Positions 53,216 to 62,741 of a DNA stretch of 64,000 bases are shown here, piece by piece. This DNA comes from Chryseobacterium sediminis (lineage in GTDB: Bacteria; Bacteroidota; Bacteroidia; Flavobacteriales; Weeksellaceae). The DNA lies in the NCBI RefSeq assembly GCF_008386505.1, contig NZ_VUNZ01000001.1, forward strand, positions 1,116,001 to 1,180,000, in the 5' to 3' direction. Made by a program: the position numbers and the translations under genes. The notes under the pieces are model-generated. The model saw only the letters and a list, made by a program, of their open reading frames with translations, was not told the DNA's origin and did not search any database. Each line of letters opens with the position of its first letter. Position 1 is the first letter of the stretch.

Positions 53216-54925
53216 TTACTCTATTACCGGAACAGATCCTAAAGTAAACTGTACGGTCTTTTCCTGATAGATATTGGGGTTCATAGCATTAGGTACTACC
53301 AGAGTCAAATTGGTTCTTTCACCAGGCTCATAATTTTTTAAAGCATCTGTAAAAGTCTGAGCATCATACACGGAATAAGAACCCACTTTTTTAACCAGAG
53401 TACCAGGCAGAATATTATTAAGATGTAAAGCTCCGCCTAAAGTTGTTGGGCCTATTAATACCCCTTTTACATTCTGAAAAGTAGTATTATATCCGTTAAA
53501 AATATACAGCTGCACATCCCATGGAATAACATCTATAACTCCTACAGAAGCTCTAAACTTCACATCTTCTTTGGCAATGACCGGCTGGGTAACCGCATGC
53601 TGAACCGATATTGTTTTCGTATGGCTGTAGTCTTCCACCATCTTTGTCATTTCAGTACTGTTCAGCACCCTTTTAAAGGAGGTGTTACCGCGGGCTGTAT
53701 TATTACCCCACCTTACTCCATTGGCTATGAATCCGATATAGTCTTTTTTACCCAAAGCGGCTACAGCGGCTTCGATATTAGGAGTTAGGTTAGGATCATT
53801 TTTTTGTAATGATTCTGCAAACTGTAAATGTAAATTCTGCAATTTATCGTTTCCTTCCGCTTTTGCTTTTTCGGCTGCCTGAAGGTGATTTTTAAGGGCT
53901 TCTTCCTGAGAGATATCAGGAAAGAATTTTTCTTCAAACTGATTAATCATATCATCATCAGCATCATACATTTCAATTCTTGTATTATTAATTTTATCAA
54001 CAGTAAATTGGCTGTCAACCTGCTGATTGAATGAAGACTTCATCGATTTCCTGCTGCTCCCTAATCCAAGAAATGCCCATCCGCTTGATCTCTGGCTGAC
54101 ACTGCTCTGTTGAGCATCACTTAAAAATTGGTTAACAATAGTACTGCCGTCTATATGTGCATTAATATAGCTGGTTCTAGAATTTTTAAATTTATAGCTG
54201 ACTGATATCTCACCATTTCCGTTGGCCAGCAGATTCTTAACATATTCCGTAGGATTTTCAATACTTATATTTTTAAAGCTTTTACTTCCAACCAGTGTTC
54301 CTGAGATACGTTTGCTGTAAACAATCTCTCCTCCTGCTTCCACAATGAATTCTACTTCGGTAGGTGAAATGATCTGACTTTGAAAGTTTTTATTATAGTC
54401 ATTGATCAATTGTTCCTGAGGAGCCAGCATGGTTGTTTCATACTGTTTGGCCAAGGAAAAGAAATGATTGGTTAATGCAGGATTGGTAATCATGTATGGT
54501 GTTAATACGGGCTGTCCGTTTGTATTTTTTAGAATTGGAGGATAAAAGGCTGCTATTGTCGTACTTTTTATTGCGGCACAAATAGATGCTTTCTGGCTTT
54601 CATTGGGTAATGCCAGTTCCTGAGTTACCGGAATAATCAATGTCCGGATCTGATCAGAACTTTTGTATGTTTCATTTCCTTTATTGTCTATATATTTAAT
54701 ATTATTGATATCAAACTTAAGAATAGGCAATATAAACACCTTAGCAACAGTACCCTTAGCAACATTTTCATAAAAACCGTGGGTATTGTACAGCGCATAT
54801 TTTCCTTTACTATCTATGGCTACATAATTCTCGACTGAGAACTTGTTTGAATTGGGTGTCACTTGCGACCAAATAAATTCAGTATTGGCAAGCAGCAATA
54901 CAATGATTACATAAAGATTTTTCAT
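53216..54925 (-). CDS. Secreted protein with C-terminal PDZ-like region
   Basis: This 569-residue protein has a signal peptide (TEFIWSQ, about 21). A long middle part has no recognised domain. A helical TPR-like piece lies near 335-400 (ALKNHLQAAEKAKAEGNDKLQNL). The C-terminal stretch LPGTLVKKVGSYSVYDAQTFTDALKNYEPGERTNL resembles the peptide-binding half of a PDZ domain. No protease residues were found. It follows the DUF5675 gene by 7 bases and is probably cotranscribed with it. The function is unknown. Confidence 0.78.
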   Translation of the reverse strand: MKNLYVIIVLLLANTEFIWSQVTPNSNKFSVENYVAIDSKGKYALYNTHGFYENVAKGTVAKVFILPILKFDINNIKYIDNKGNETYKSSDQIRTLIIPVTQELALPNESQKASICAAIKSTTIAAFYPPILKNTNGQPVLTPYMITNPALTNHFFSLAKQYETTMLAPQEQLINDYNKNFQSQIISPTEVEFIVEAGGEIVYSKRISGTLVGSKSFKNISIENPTEYVKNLLANGNGEISVSYKFKNSRTSYINAHIDGSTIVNQFLSDAQQSSVSQRSSGWAFLGLGSSRKSMKSSFNQQVDSQFTVDKINNTRIEMYDADDDMINQFEEKFFPDISQEEALKNHLQAAEKAKAEGNDKLQNLHLQFAESLQKNDPNLTPNIEAAVAALGKKDYIGFIANGVRWGNNTARGNTSFKRVLNSTEMTKMVEDYSHTKTISVQHAVTQPVIAKEDVKFRASVGVIDVIPWDVQLYIFNGYNTTFQNVKGVLIGPTTLGGALHLNNILPGTLVKKVGSYSVYDAQTFTDALKNYEPGERTNLTLVVPNAMNPNIYQEKTVQFTLGSVPVIE

Positions 54926-54932
54926 GATTAGA

Positions 54933-55409
54933 CTATTTAAAGGTTACTATAATGTTTTTATCAGGAGTACTGTTAGGATTTGAGGTCCCATAAAATGCGT
55001 CTTTCAATTTACTGTACGCCAGCTTGCTATTTCCCACTGTACAGTTTTTAATATCAGTTTCCATTCCCACCAAAACACATCCTTTGATCTGCTTTGCATA
55101 GTTTCCCATATGAATTTGTACTCCATCTCTGTCCGGTACATTTTCAAGCTGTATTCTCCATCCGTCACTTTTATCATATCTCAAAATACCATTATAAGAT
55201 CCGGGAGGAATGCAGCTGATATTTTTTATATTATTTTCCCATGGCAGTTCCAATGTGTGGCAGATTACTTTTTTATCTGCAATGAGGTATCCTAAGGTAC
55301 AAGCTGATGATGACAGTTTTCTTTCAATCACTATTTCAAAATTTCTTTGCCCAAAAAGACTGCCTGAAAAAACAGCGATTAATACAATTACGAGTAAAGT
55401 TGTTTTCAT
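54933..55409 (-). CDS. DUF5675-family protein with signal peptide
   Basis: This 158-residue protein has a signal peptide (GSLFGQ). The body fits the DUF5675 pattern: CTLGYLIADKKVICHTLELPW, IPPGSYNG, VQIHMGNYAKQIKGCVLVG. The motif layout recalls L,D-transpeptidase-like folds (IHxGN and GC), but no activity is established. It is exported and is encoded first in a two-gene operon with the PDZ-like protein. Confidence 0.85.
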   Translation of the reverse strand: MKTTLLVIVLIAVFSGSLFGQRNFEIVIERKLSSSACTLGYLIADKKVICHTLELPWENNIKNISCIPPGSYNGILRYDKSDGWRIQLENVPDRDGVQIHMGNYAKQIKGCVLVGMETDIKNCTVGNSKLAYSKLKDAFYGTSNPNSTPDKNIIVTFK

Positions 55410-55788
55410 GATTCTATATTTTAAGATTGAGGGTAAACCTGTATTGGCGATATTGATTGATAGTAAAATTACAGGTAAATCAACTGCCGGTCTATAGCAC
55501 TTTTGTGTAATATTTCAGCTTCCGGATTTCTTTAAACTATGTCAGATAAACAACAAACAAATAATATTTTACACGAAATACTCAATACGAAAGAAAATAA
55601 TCCACATAAAACTCGAACTTAGTGATAAAACATAATTATTTTTATATACATTTATATAAGTCAAATCAAGCTTCAAAATAAGTAACTAAATATCCTAATT
55701 ATGTCATATAGTTTGATCTTTACGCTCATTTTAGCTGTATAATCTGCCATTATAGAACAACTTTATCATTTTATTGAAGCTTATTACT
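55410..55788. other. 379-bp divergent intergenic region
   Basis: This AT-rich region lies between the DUF5675 and AraC genes. TATACATTTATATAAG near 55645 is promoter-like but not an exact -7 match. Nothing else was recognised. Confidence 0.4.
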
Positions 55789-56619
55789 ATGTACGTTATC
55801 ACAGACCAATTGAAAAATTTAGGATTTAGCATTAACACATTAAATAATATAATACAGAGAAATAATAATAAAAGAAGTTTTAATACACTTGAGTATTTCT
55901 GTATCTACATCATTATAGAAGATATAACCCTGGAAGTTGAAAACATTCCCCACTCCATAAAAGGCGGGCATATAGCATTTGTTGGCCCGCAAAAGCAAAT
56001 TGTATTTGGGGAAACTAAACGGGGTGAGATTTATGTGGTTGCGTTTTCATCAAGTTTTTATGAAAGATCGGCAAAAGACAGCATGTTTATCAATTCAAGG
56101 CTTTTTTTCAATTATGATTCTGATGTTTTCATAGCACCTTTTGAAAATATTAAGGAAATGAACATTGTTTTTATGGGAAGAATGCACAACTTTCAGCACA
56201 AAGATGAAAGTCTGTATGTTTCGGCAGCTCATAATGCTATTGAAAGGTTAATTCTGGATGCGTTTTTGCACATCCCGGCGGAAACACTGAAAAAAGACAT
56301 CAAATTTGATTATCTTCATTACGTCAATAGGTTTAAAGTCCTTTTGCAGAGAGACTATAAAAAAGCTAAAAAGGTCTCCCACTACGCTAATGAACTGAAT
56401 ATCACTCCCAGAAAACTAACTGAAATGACTGAGTATGTTTTGGGAAAAACCGCGAAACATATTATTATTGAAAAACTAATTAATGAGTGCAAAAAATCGC
56501 TTAGTTTCTCAGGCAGCAATATTTCTGAAATTGCTTATGATCTGGGATTCAGTGATGAAGGAAATTTCAGTAATTTTATTAAGAAACATACAGGAAAAAA
56601 TCCCTCAGAAATGAAATAA
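55789..56619 (+). CDS. AraC-family regulator next to the surface-fibre locus
   Basis: This protein of about 276 residues ends in an AraC-type double HTH (about 185-276; VSHYANELNITPRKLTEMTEYVLGKTAKHII and ISEIAYDLGFSDEGNFSNFIKKHTGKNPSEMK). The N-terminal domain is cupin-like (GGHIAFVGPQKQIVFGET). The ATG at 55789 (MYVITDQL) is preferred to a TTG five codons upstream. It ends 55 bases before the first fibre gene, which has its own -7 box, and probably controls it. Confidence 0.88.
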   Translation: MYVITDQLKNLGFSINTLNNIIQRNNNKRSFNTLEYFCIYIIIEDITLEVENIPHSIKGGHIAFVGPQKQIVFGETKRGEIYVVAFSSSFYERSAKDSMFINSRLFFNYDSDVFIAPFENIKEMNIVFMGRMHNFQHKDESLYVSAAHNAIERLILDAFLHIPAETLKKDIKFDYLHYVNRFKVLLQRDYKKAKKVSHYANELNITPRKLTEMTEYVLGKTAKHIIIEKLINECKKSLSFSGSNISEIAYDLGFSDEGNFSNFIKKHTGKNPSEMK

Positions 56620-56635
56620 TGTAAAAATAATATTG

Positions 56636-56643
56636 TATTTTTG
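56636..56643 (+). promoter_or_regulatory. -7 box of the 56675 gene
   Basis: TATTTTTG fits TAnnTTTG and lies 31 bases before the ATG, so the fibre locus can be transcribed separately from the AraC gene. Confidence 0.55.
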
Positions 56644-56674
56644 GATAAATAACAGATCAGTGAAAAATTAATAT

Positions 56675-57040
56675 ATGTTAAAAAGATATATTTTTTCAGT
56701 AATTTTTCTTTTCGTTTCCATGAGTATCTATGCGCAGACAGATGATGTTCAGGTGAATGTAAGACTTTATCCTACACAGATGCTGGCGCTTGGGGGTGAC
56801 AGTGAAGTGACTGATGATACAGATGAAAATATACAGCCGGAAATAAACTCCGTTATCATTTCCAGTCCGTCAGGTTTCCAGTTAGGAATTCAAAATGATG
56901 ATGATGATGAGTATAACCTCATCAAAAGTCAGAATGGGGTTATAGAAAAAAAATTCATCATAAATCAGAAAATAGATAAAATTATAAAACAATTTAAAGA
57001 TAAGTCCACTTCTATGATGTTAACTTTAATCTCTCAATAA
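56675..57040 (+). CDS. Small exported subunit of the chaperone-usher-like locus
   Basis: This 121-residue protein has a signal peptide (MSIYAQ). The mature start VQVNVRLYPTQMLAL parallels VTLNVRLKPIQTLIV of the next gene's product, so the two are paralogous subunits, this one shorter and acidic (a run of aspartates near 88). It ends SMMLTLISQ, the same type of alternating hydrophobic strand as the other subunits. It is perhaps a minor pilin-like subunit. Confidence 0.75.
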   Translation: MLKRYIFSVIFLFVSMSIYAQTDDVQVNVRLYPTQMLALGGDSEVTDDTDENIQPEINSVIISSPSGFQLGIQNDDDDEYNLIKSQNGVIEKKFIINQKIDKIIKQFKDKSTSMMLTLISQ

Positions 57041-57282
57041 GCCGATCTATAGCTTATTTACTATGTATTAAATGTTATTTTTTTAAATTTTCAACCATTT
57101 ATTTTTAGTAATTTGACAATAATATAATATTGATTTAACAACATTAACAATATTTTTAATTTTTAATTAACTTAAAACATCATATTTCTTTATAAAATAC
57201 TTTTTATCAGCAAGTTTATTTCCAAAACCAAATTTACAAATCTTTAGTACTTTTTCACAAAATAAGTACCTATACCTCTTTC

Positions 57283-57290
57283 TAAATTTG
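57283..57290 (+). promoter_or_regulatory. -7 box of the 57341 gene
   Basis: TAAATTTG fits the -7 consensus and is 50 bases before the ATG. An imperfect repeat (AGTACTT ... AAGTACC, 57246-57270) lies just upstream and may be a regulator site. The rest of the 57041-57340 gap is featureless and AT-rich. Confidence 0.5.
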
Positions 57291-57340
57291 CACCTGAAAA
57301 AAAACAAGAATTAATATACTATTAAAACTCCCGTTATTTT

Positions 57341-57865
57341 ATGAAGAAATATATCGTAGCCTCAATGTCACTATTTGGTTTTGTTGCTTTAAAGGCTCAG
57401 CAAAATGTAACTCTAAATGTTAGATTAAAACCTATCCAGACTCTTATCGTTAATCCTGCTCAAAAAGTTGTCAACTTAGACTATAAAACAAAAGATGACT
57501 ATGCCAACGGAGTATCCTCTGTAAATGCTGATCATTTAAGTATTTATAGTACAGGAGGTTTCCAGGTAAAAGTAAAAAGTGCCACTGCAGCATTGCAAAG
57601 CGGAGCAAAGAGTATCCAGGCCAATACAATTCAGATTAAGGCAAGTGCAGGAACTGAGGTTCTTAACGGAGCCCAATATGCTCAGAATGTACAGCTTTCT
57701 AATAACGACGCAACATTAGTAACATCTGCTAATGGTGGTGTAGACAAGAAAATTAACATTGAATATAAGGGAGCAGGTGCTAATGCTTATCTTGACAATT
57801 ATATTGCAGGTCAGGATCCTACCGTTTATACAACAGAGTTAACATATACTATTATTTCTCAATAA
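57341..57865 (+). CDS. Probable major subunit of the chaperone-usher-like locus
   Basis: This 174-residue exported protein has a signal peptide (ALKAQ, about 20). The body is rich in small and beta-forming residues (VTLNVRLKPIQTLIVNPAQ, STGGFQVKVKSATAALQSG, IQIKASAGTEVL). It ends in the strand ELTYTIISQ. The size, low complexity, own promoter and following hairpin suggest an abundant structural pilin-like subunit. I do not recognise a named pilin family. Confidence 0.75.
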   Translation: MKKYIVASMSLFGFVALKAQQNVTLNVRLKPIQTLIVNPAQKVVNLDYKTKDDYANGVSSVNADHLSIYSTGGFQVKVKSATAALQSGAKSIQANTIQIKASAGTEVLNGAQYAQNVQLSNNDATLVTSANGGVDKKINIEYKGAGANAYLDNYIAGQDPTVYTTELTYTIISQ

Positions 57866-57890
57866 ATATTTAGATATTATATAAACTACT

Positions 57891-57932
57891 ACAGATAAAG
57901 TGTTACAGATTGTAGCACTTTATCTGTACTTT
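57891..57932 (+). terminator. Hairpin between the major subunit and chaperone genes
   Basis: ACAGATAAAGTG (57891-57902) pairs perfectly with CACTTTATCTGT (57916-57927), followed by ACTTT. It could reduce read-through or stabilise the subunit mRNA, giving more subunit than chaperone and usher. Confidence 0.65.
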
Positions 57933-57949
57933 AACAGCAAAGTATAATA

Positions 57950-58753
57950 ATGAACAGATTCTATATCTTCATTGTATTCTCCTTACTCTTTTTCTGTTCT
58001 CCAATCAAAGCTCAGACAGGTGTTTCTGTATCTCCTCCCCGACTTTATTTTGAATCTGATGCAGGAAAAAGCACCACCCAGAAAGTAACAGTAACCAATG
58101 TAAGTGCAAAAAATTCTCTGGACATGGCTGTCAGTTTAGGTGACTGGGAATATAATGAAACAGGAGAAAACAAAATGTCTCCGGCCAATACGCTGTCGAC
58201 ATCTTGCGCCAGCTGGATATCCATAAAAAATGAAGACACCTATTTTACCTTAGGACCAGGAGAAAGAAAAGATATTGATGTTACCATCACCCCTCCTGCT
58301 ACATTGTCTGATCAGATGTTAGCTCATACTGCTGTTCTGTATGTCAGCCAGATGAATCCTGTGAATGATGTGGATAATAAAGGAGCCAATATAAAAGTAA
58401 GTATCCGTTCAGGAATTAAACTGTTTCATAAGCTAACTGCCAAAGCCAGTAAAAAAATTGAAATCCATAACCTTACATTAGCTCAATCAAAAAAAGATCT
58501 TAGCATCTTGTTTGAAAATCAGGGTAATATCTGGACAGATGGAAAGATACAAACAGAGCTTGTCAATACAGAAAACGGCAATAAAGTTTCACTTGATCAG
58601 ATTATTTTCTATACCATGCCAGGAAATAAAAGAGAAGTAAACATTCCTCTTCCTGCGTCACTTTTAAAAGGAAAATATACGGCATCAGTAATGATTGATT
58701 ATGGTGATAACAATAATTTAGAGTTGGCAGAGCTGAATTTTACGCATGAATAA
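57950..58753 (+). CDS. Periplasmic fimbrial-chaperone-like protein (PapD-like)
   Basis: This 267-residue protein has a signal peptide (SPIKAQ, about 24) and two Ig-like domains. The first carries VSVSPPRLYFESDAGKSTTQKVTVTN, SWISI, FTLGPGERKDIDVTITPP and HTAVLYVSQ, the usual order in PapD-like chaperones. The second domain is about 150-267. It should hold subunits in the periplasm through strand donation. Its last codons overlap the next gene by 8 bases. Confidence 0.85.
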   Translation: MNRFYIFIVFSLLFFCSPIKAQTGVSVSPPRLYFESDAGKSTTQKVTVTNVSAKNSLDMAVSLGDWEYNETGENKMSPANTLSTSCASWISIKNEDTYFTLGPGERKDIDVTITPPATLSDQMLAHTAVLYVSQMNPVNDVDNKGANIKVSIRSGIKLFHKLTAKASKKIEIHNLTLAQSKKDLSILFENQGNIWTDGKIQTELVNTENGNKVSLDQIIFYTMPGNKREVNIPLPASLLKGKYTASVMIDYGDNNNLELAELNFTHE

Positions 58754-59771
58754 AACACTGTGTCTTATCCTGTTATTGATCTCCATGAACTGCTTTTCAC
58801 AAATTTCATACAGCTCATGGGTAAACAGCTATCTGCAGATTAATTCATATAATGGCAATACAAATCCGGATGCATACACGCTTACTTTAGCGGGTAACGG
58901 GAATATCAATATGCCTTATTGGAGAGTTTCAGTACGATTGAAGCAGCCTATAATGTCAAATCAGGGGAATTATATTTTACCTGCGAATAAGATTTCTTTT
59001 CAGCCGGTTTCATCATCAGGAAAGGCTTATCCTAATCCTGTTCCGTCTATCCCGCAAATTGGCATGCCACTTAATGTGATTTTGAAGGAAAGTCAGGAAG
59101 TTTTCTTAATTCCTCAGTCAAATGCTGCATTATATAATCAGCCAGCTCAACCGAATGGTTATTACAGCCTACAGATTAAATACAGCATGAATCTGGCAGG
59201 AGGAACATATCTGGGAGCATACCCTGCCTGGATTACTTTTACAGCACCATTACAGTTTACCGCTTATGATCAGTACAACAATATTATCGGTACGATGGAT
59301 CATAATTTTCAGTTTCAGATCGGTACACTTTCAGGGACTCCTACGGATATTCCGGAGATGTCTATGAAGTTTGGAGCTGCTGCAATGAATGGCACCCTGG
59401 AATTTAAAAATATGCAGGATTATGTAAATGGAGCCAGTGTAACATATTCCAATGCGCTTATTGTAAAAAGCAATACGAAGTATCAGATCAAATTAAAATC
59501 CCTTCAGACTCAGTTCAGTTCATCAGCCGGTAATTTCCTGCCTCTTGATGCGGTACAGCTTAATCTGATTCCTATTTCAGGTAACATAGGAACTGTATAT
59601 ACTGTTTTGCTAAGTACGGTGCCACAGCTTGTCGCTGCCGGTGGTTCTACACAGAATGCTGATGTTTATTATGACATGAAGTATTCTACAAAACCTAATG
59701 ATGAAAGATTTATCAATGCCAAAGCAGAAGATTATACAACAACGCTACAATTCGAGATTACGCCTCAATAA
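58746..59771 (+). CDS. Two-domain exported subunit, possible tip adhesin
   Basis: This 341-residue protein has a signal peptide (NCFSQ). It has two halves of about 160 residues (YTLTLAGNGNINMPYWRVSVRLKQP ... and MSMKFGAAAMNGTLEFKNMQDYVNGASVTYSN ...), each beta-rich. It ends TTLQFEITPQ, the same kind of terminal strand as the small subunits. A two-domain protein between chaperone and usher genes suggests a tip adhesin, which is inferred only. Confidence 0.75.
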   Translation: MNKTLCLILLLISMNCFSQISYSSWVNSYLQINSYNGNTNPDAYTLTLAGNGNINMPYWRVSVRLKQPIMSNQGNYILPANKISFQPVSSSGKAYPNPVPSIPQIGMPLNVILKESQEVFLIPQSNAALYNQPAQPNGYYSLQIKYSMNLAGGTYLGAYPAWITFTAPLQFTAYDQYNNIIGTMDHNFQFQIGTLSGTPTDIPEMSMKFGAAAMNGTLEFKNMQDYVNGASVTYSNALIVKSNTKYQIKLKSLQTQFSSSAGNFLPLDAVQLNLIPISGNIGTVYTVLLSTVPQLVAAGGSTQNADVYYDMKYSTKPNDERFINAKAEDYTTTLQFEITPQ

Positions 59772-59777
59772 TTTATA

Positions 59778-62576
59778 ATGCTCCATAACAGGCTGTTCAG
59801 GAAACTAATACTTTTTATTCTGATCCCGTTTTCCATTTGGATTTCGGCTCAAACCGGTACAGGGATAAACATGGAGATCCGTCATGAGCCTAATCGTGCA
59901 AACCCTAACATTATAGAGATTCTTCTCGTTTTAAAAAACACTGAAAATAAACATTTTAAAGGCAGAGTTGAAATTAAAACTCCCAAAGGTTTCAGAACAA
60001 TTTCTGACAATAATTCTGAGATAGAACTCAATCCCGGCCAGAATCTGTTTATTCCCATAAAAATACTGACCAGCAACACTATCGTTTCCGGTAAAACAGA
60101 CCTCACATTCATTATTACCGATGAAAACAATCAACAGGTTGCAAAAAAGAGCCTTTCCTACACCGTGATGGAGAATAATAATATGAAGATAACAGCAGAA
60201 AACCCTGTTGTCTACATGGGCACGTATAAAGATTCTCTGGAAGTCCGCACACGGGTTTCCAATTTAGGAAACAAAAAACAGGATGTTACTATTGTATTTA
60301 AAGTTCCTGAAGCCACTCAGAAGAGCCTTTTTATCGAAAAAAAAGGGACTATTGATGTACAGAAAGATTCTGTATTTGTTTTTCGGTTTCTGCCTTCCGG
60401 AAATCTGCTTAAGAGTTCTCAGTTTACCATTAATATTGCCGGTTTCAGAGAGCCGGATAAGGAAATCTTTGGTAATACTTCTATATCGGTGCAAAACGTT
60501 TCTTCTACCCAGCGTTATCAGGATATGGAATTTGATTTATTTTCAAATTACAGCAAAAATACCATTACTGCCAGTTACAGACGTGTAGGCAACACTACAG
60601 ATATGTATCAGCTGATGGGGTCAGGCGGTTTTAATCTTCCTTCGGGCTATATGTTTATCCGCGGTAATATTTATACGCTAAACAATCAAAGTGATCCTGT
60701 TGTGAGCAATACCTATGTATCTTATCATAGAGAACAAAGTGAGTTCACTTTAGGCAATATCAGTAAAATGATGGAGGTCTCATTATTTGGAAGAGGTGCA
60801 GAATATGCATACACTTCTCCGGATAAAGACAAGAAAATAGAAGTAGGTTTTGTAGATCAGAGCTTCAGCCTTATTGAAAGAAATTCTTTTTTGAAATACG
60901 GATACGGATTTTATGCCAAGGGAATAATGGGGGCTCAAAATGCCTCGAAAAATTTCTCAGCAACCTATATTTTTAAAAATGACCCTTATGAAAAAGCGAA
61001 TCATCATGTATTAGGTACAGATATTCAATATTCTTTCAATAAAGACTGGAAAATGAATTCAAAGGTCTACAGCGGTCTGAGTTATTATGAAAATACACAT
61101 CTTACCAAGCCTTCTTTAGCTTTGGAAACGCAGTATTCAGGGAATATCAAAAAAGTCAATCTGAATGGAAATTACTTCTTCAGCAGTGACTATTATCCGG
61201 GAAACAGAAGAGGAATGCTCCAAATACAACAGAATTTTTCAACCCCTATTTTTGAAAACCATTTTTTGTATGCGAATATGATGGTTTCTAATTTTTCACC
61301 AAAATTTTACTCTTACAACAATAATTTTAAATCAAATACCATAAGAGGAGATGTGGGAATCAACTTCGCGAAAAGGAAAAATTTAGGGTTTGCTGTGGGC
61401 ACGCAATATCAGGAGGAAAGTTCTAACAGCTACAATAACTTTTTTGATACTTCAGGAAATCAGGAGCTACAAACGCTGAAAGCACTTAGAATCATTCAGA
61501 ATACAACATGGATAAGCAGTAACAGAAAACACTCTTCGTTACTTGCACTGGAAGCAGGTACAGTCAAATACCCCGATGGCCACAATCCGGAATACCAGAT
61601 GAAGATCACTGGAAATTACAGTTACAAATGGTTCAATATAAACGGAATATATCAGCATGGCAGCTATTACCTCTCCGAATTTGCTTCATCAAGGAATTTC
61701 AATGAGGACGTCACATATAAGAAATTTTCCGTGTCTGCTTTTGTTAACAAAAGCATCTTAGCCGAAAAGCTCAATATTACTTCAGGATTATCTTATACCG
61801 ATGATGTTCTATATGGTAAGTCTCCTTCGGGATTTGTTAACCTGAAATATACAAAAGAAAAATATGGGGTATTCCTGAATTCTTCATGGTTTAATTATTC
61901 TTCAAACAATTTCAGCAACAACTTTTTTACTATTGAAGCCGGTGTAACCCTGAACTTGCAGCCTAACAGACTCATCGCCAGCAAAAAAGGAGAAATAACA
62001 GCATTTGTATTTTATGATAACAATAATAACAGTATCTATGATGATGGTGATCAAAGTGCTGAAAATTATATTATTATGATCAATAATGTTTCTTTCAAAA
62101 CCAATCAAAATGGTAAAATTGTGTACAAAGCAATTCCGTATGGTCAGTATATGCTCAAACAGGTGATTCAACAAGGATGGTATTATAATGAACTGGAATT
62201 TGAAGTGAAAAAAAGCAGCTATTCTCTTCAGGTTCCGCTCCATCAAAATGGAACCATGCTGGGAAAAATTACTTATGAATTTGATTCTAAAAAAGCATTG
62301 GAATTTGAACCTAAAACGGCAGGAATTATTTTCAACATCTATGATAACGATAAGTTCATACAGCATGTAGTTACCGATGACAATGGCGAAATCGGATCTT
62401 TCCTTAGGTCTGGAAACTATAGAATAGAGCTTGTGGAAAGCTCATTGTCTGCCAACACCTATTGTGAGAATATAAGCAGGGAATTTACAGTTCAGGCAGG
62501 GAAGATCATAAACCTTGAACCATTTGTTATCAAGGTTTCAGAGAAAAAGGTACATGTTAAGAAATTTGGAAATTAG
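59778..62576 (+). CDS. Usher-like outer-membrane barrel protein
   Basis: This 932-residue exported protein has a signal peptide (WISAQ, about 25) and N-terminal Ig/NEW3-like domains (about 28-240). A long run of alternating aromatic and hydrophobic strands, typical of a large outer-membrane barrel, spans about 245-725. Two C-terminal CNA-B/SdrD-like domains follow (GEITAFVFYDNNNNSIYDDGD and IIFNIYDNDKFIQHVVTDDNGE). The layout of barrel plus C-terminal beta domains matches fimbrial ushers in principle, but no classical usher signature was seen. It is the last gene of the locus, 6 bases after the adhesin-like gene. Confidence 0.78.
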   Translation: MLHNRLFRKLILFILIPFSIWISAQTGTGINMEIRHEPNRANPNIIEILLVLKNTENKHFKGRVEIKTPKGFRTISDNNSEIELNPGQNLFIPIKILTSNTIVSGKTDLTFIITDENNQQVAKKSLSYTVMENNNMKITAENPVVYMGTYKDSLEVRTRVSNLGNKKQDVTIVFKVPEATQKSLFIEKKGTIDVQKDSVFVFRFLPSGNLLKSSQFTINIAGFREPDKEIFGNTSISVQNVSSTQRYQDMEFDLFSNYSKNTITASYRRVGNTTDMYQLMGSGGFNLPSGYMFIRGNIYTLNNQSDPVVSNTYVSYHREQSEFTLGNISKMMEVSLFGRGAEYAYTSPDKDKKIEVGFVDQSFSLIERNSFLKYGYGFYAKGIMGAQNASKNFSATYIFKNDPYEKANHHVLGTDIQYSFNKDWKMNSKVYSGLSYYENTHLTKPSLALETQYSGNIKKVNLNGNYFFSSDYYPGNRRGMLQIQQNFSTPIFENHFLYANMMVSNFSPKFYSYNNNFKSNTIRGDVGINFAKRKNLGFAVGTQYQEESSNSYNNFFDTSGNQELQTLKALRIIQNTTWISSNRKHSSLLALEAGTVKYPDGHNPEYQMKITGNYSYKWFNINGIYQHGSYYLSEFASSRNFNEDVTYKKFSVSAFVNKSILAEKLNITSGLSYTDDVLYGKSPSGFVNLKYTKEKYGVFLNSSWFNYSSNNFSNNFFTIEAGVTLNLQPNRLIASKKGEITAFVFYDNNNNSIYDDGDQSAENYIIMINNVSFKTNQNGKIVYKAIPYGQYMLKQVIQQGWYYNELEFEVKKSSYSLQVPLHQNGTMLGKITYEFDSKKALEFEPKTAGIIFNIYDNDKFIQHVVTDDNGEIGSFLRSGNYRIELVESSLSANTYCENISREFTVQAGKIINLEPFVIKVSEKKVHVKKFGN

Positions 62577-62741
62577 ATCAAGAGAGGTTCTTTTTTCATT
62601 GTAAAAAGAGTTGCTAGATTGGAGTTGCTAAGTTTTAGCAATAACAAATAATTAAAAGATAATTCCAAACTAATAGAGATAAAAAAAACCTGGATAATGG
62701 GACAATATTTTGGATATTAAATGGTTTTTGTTGAATTATTT

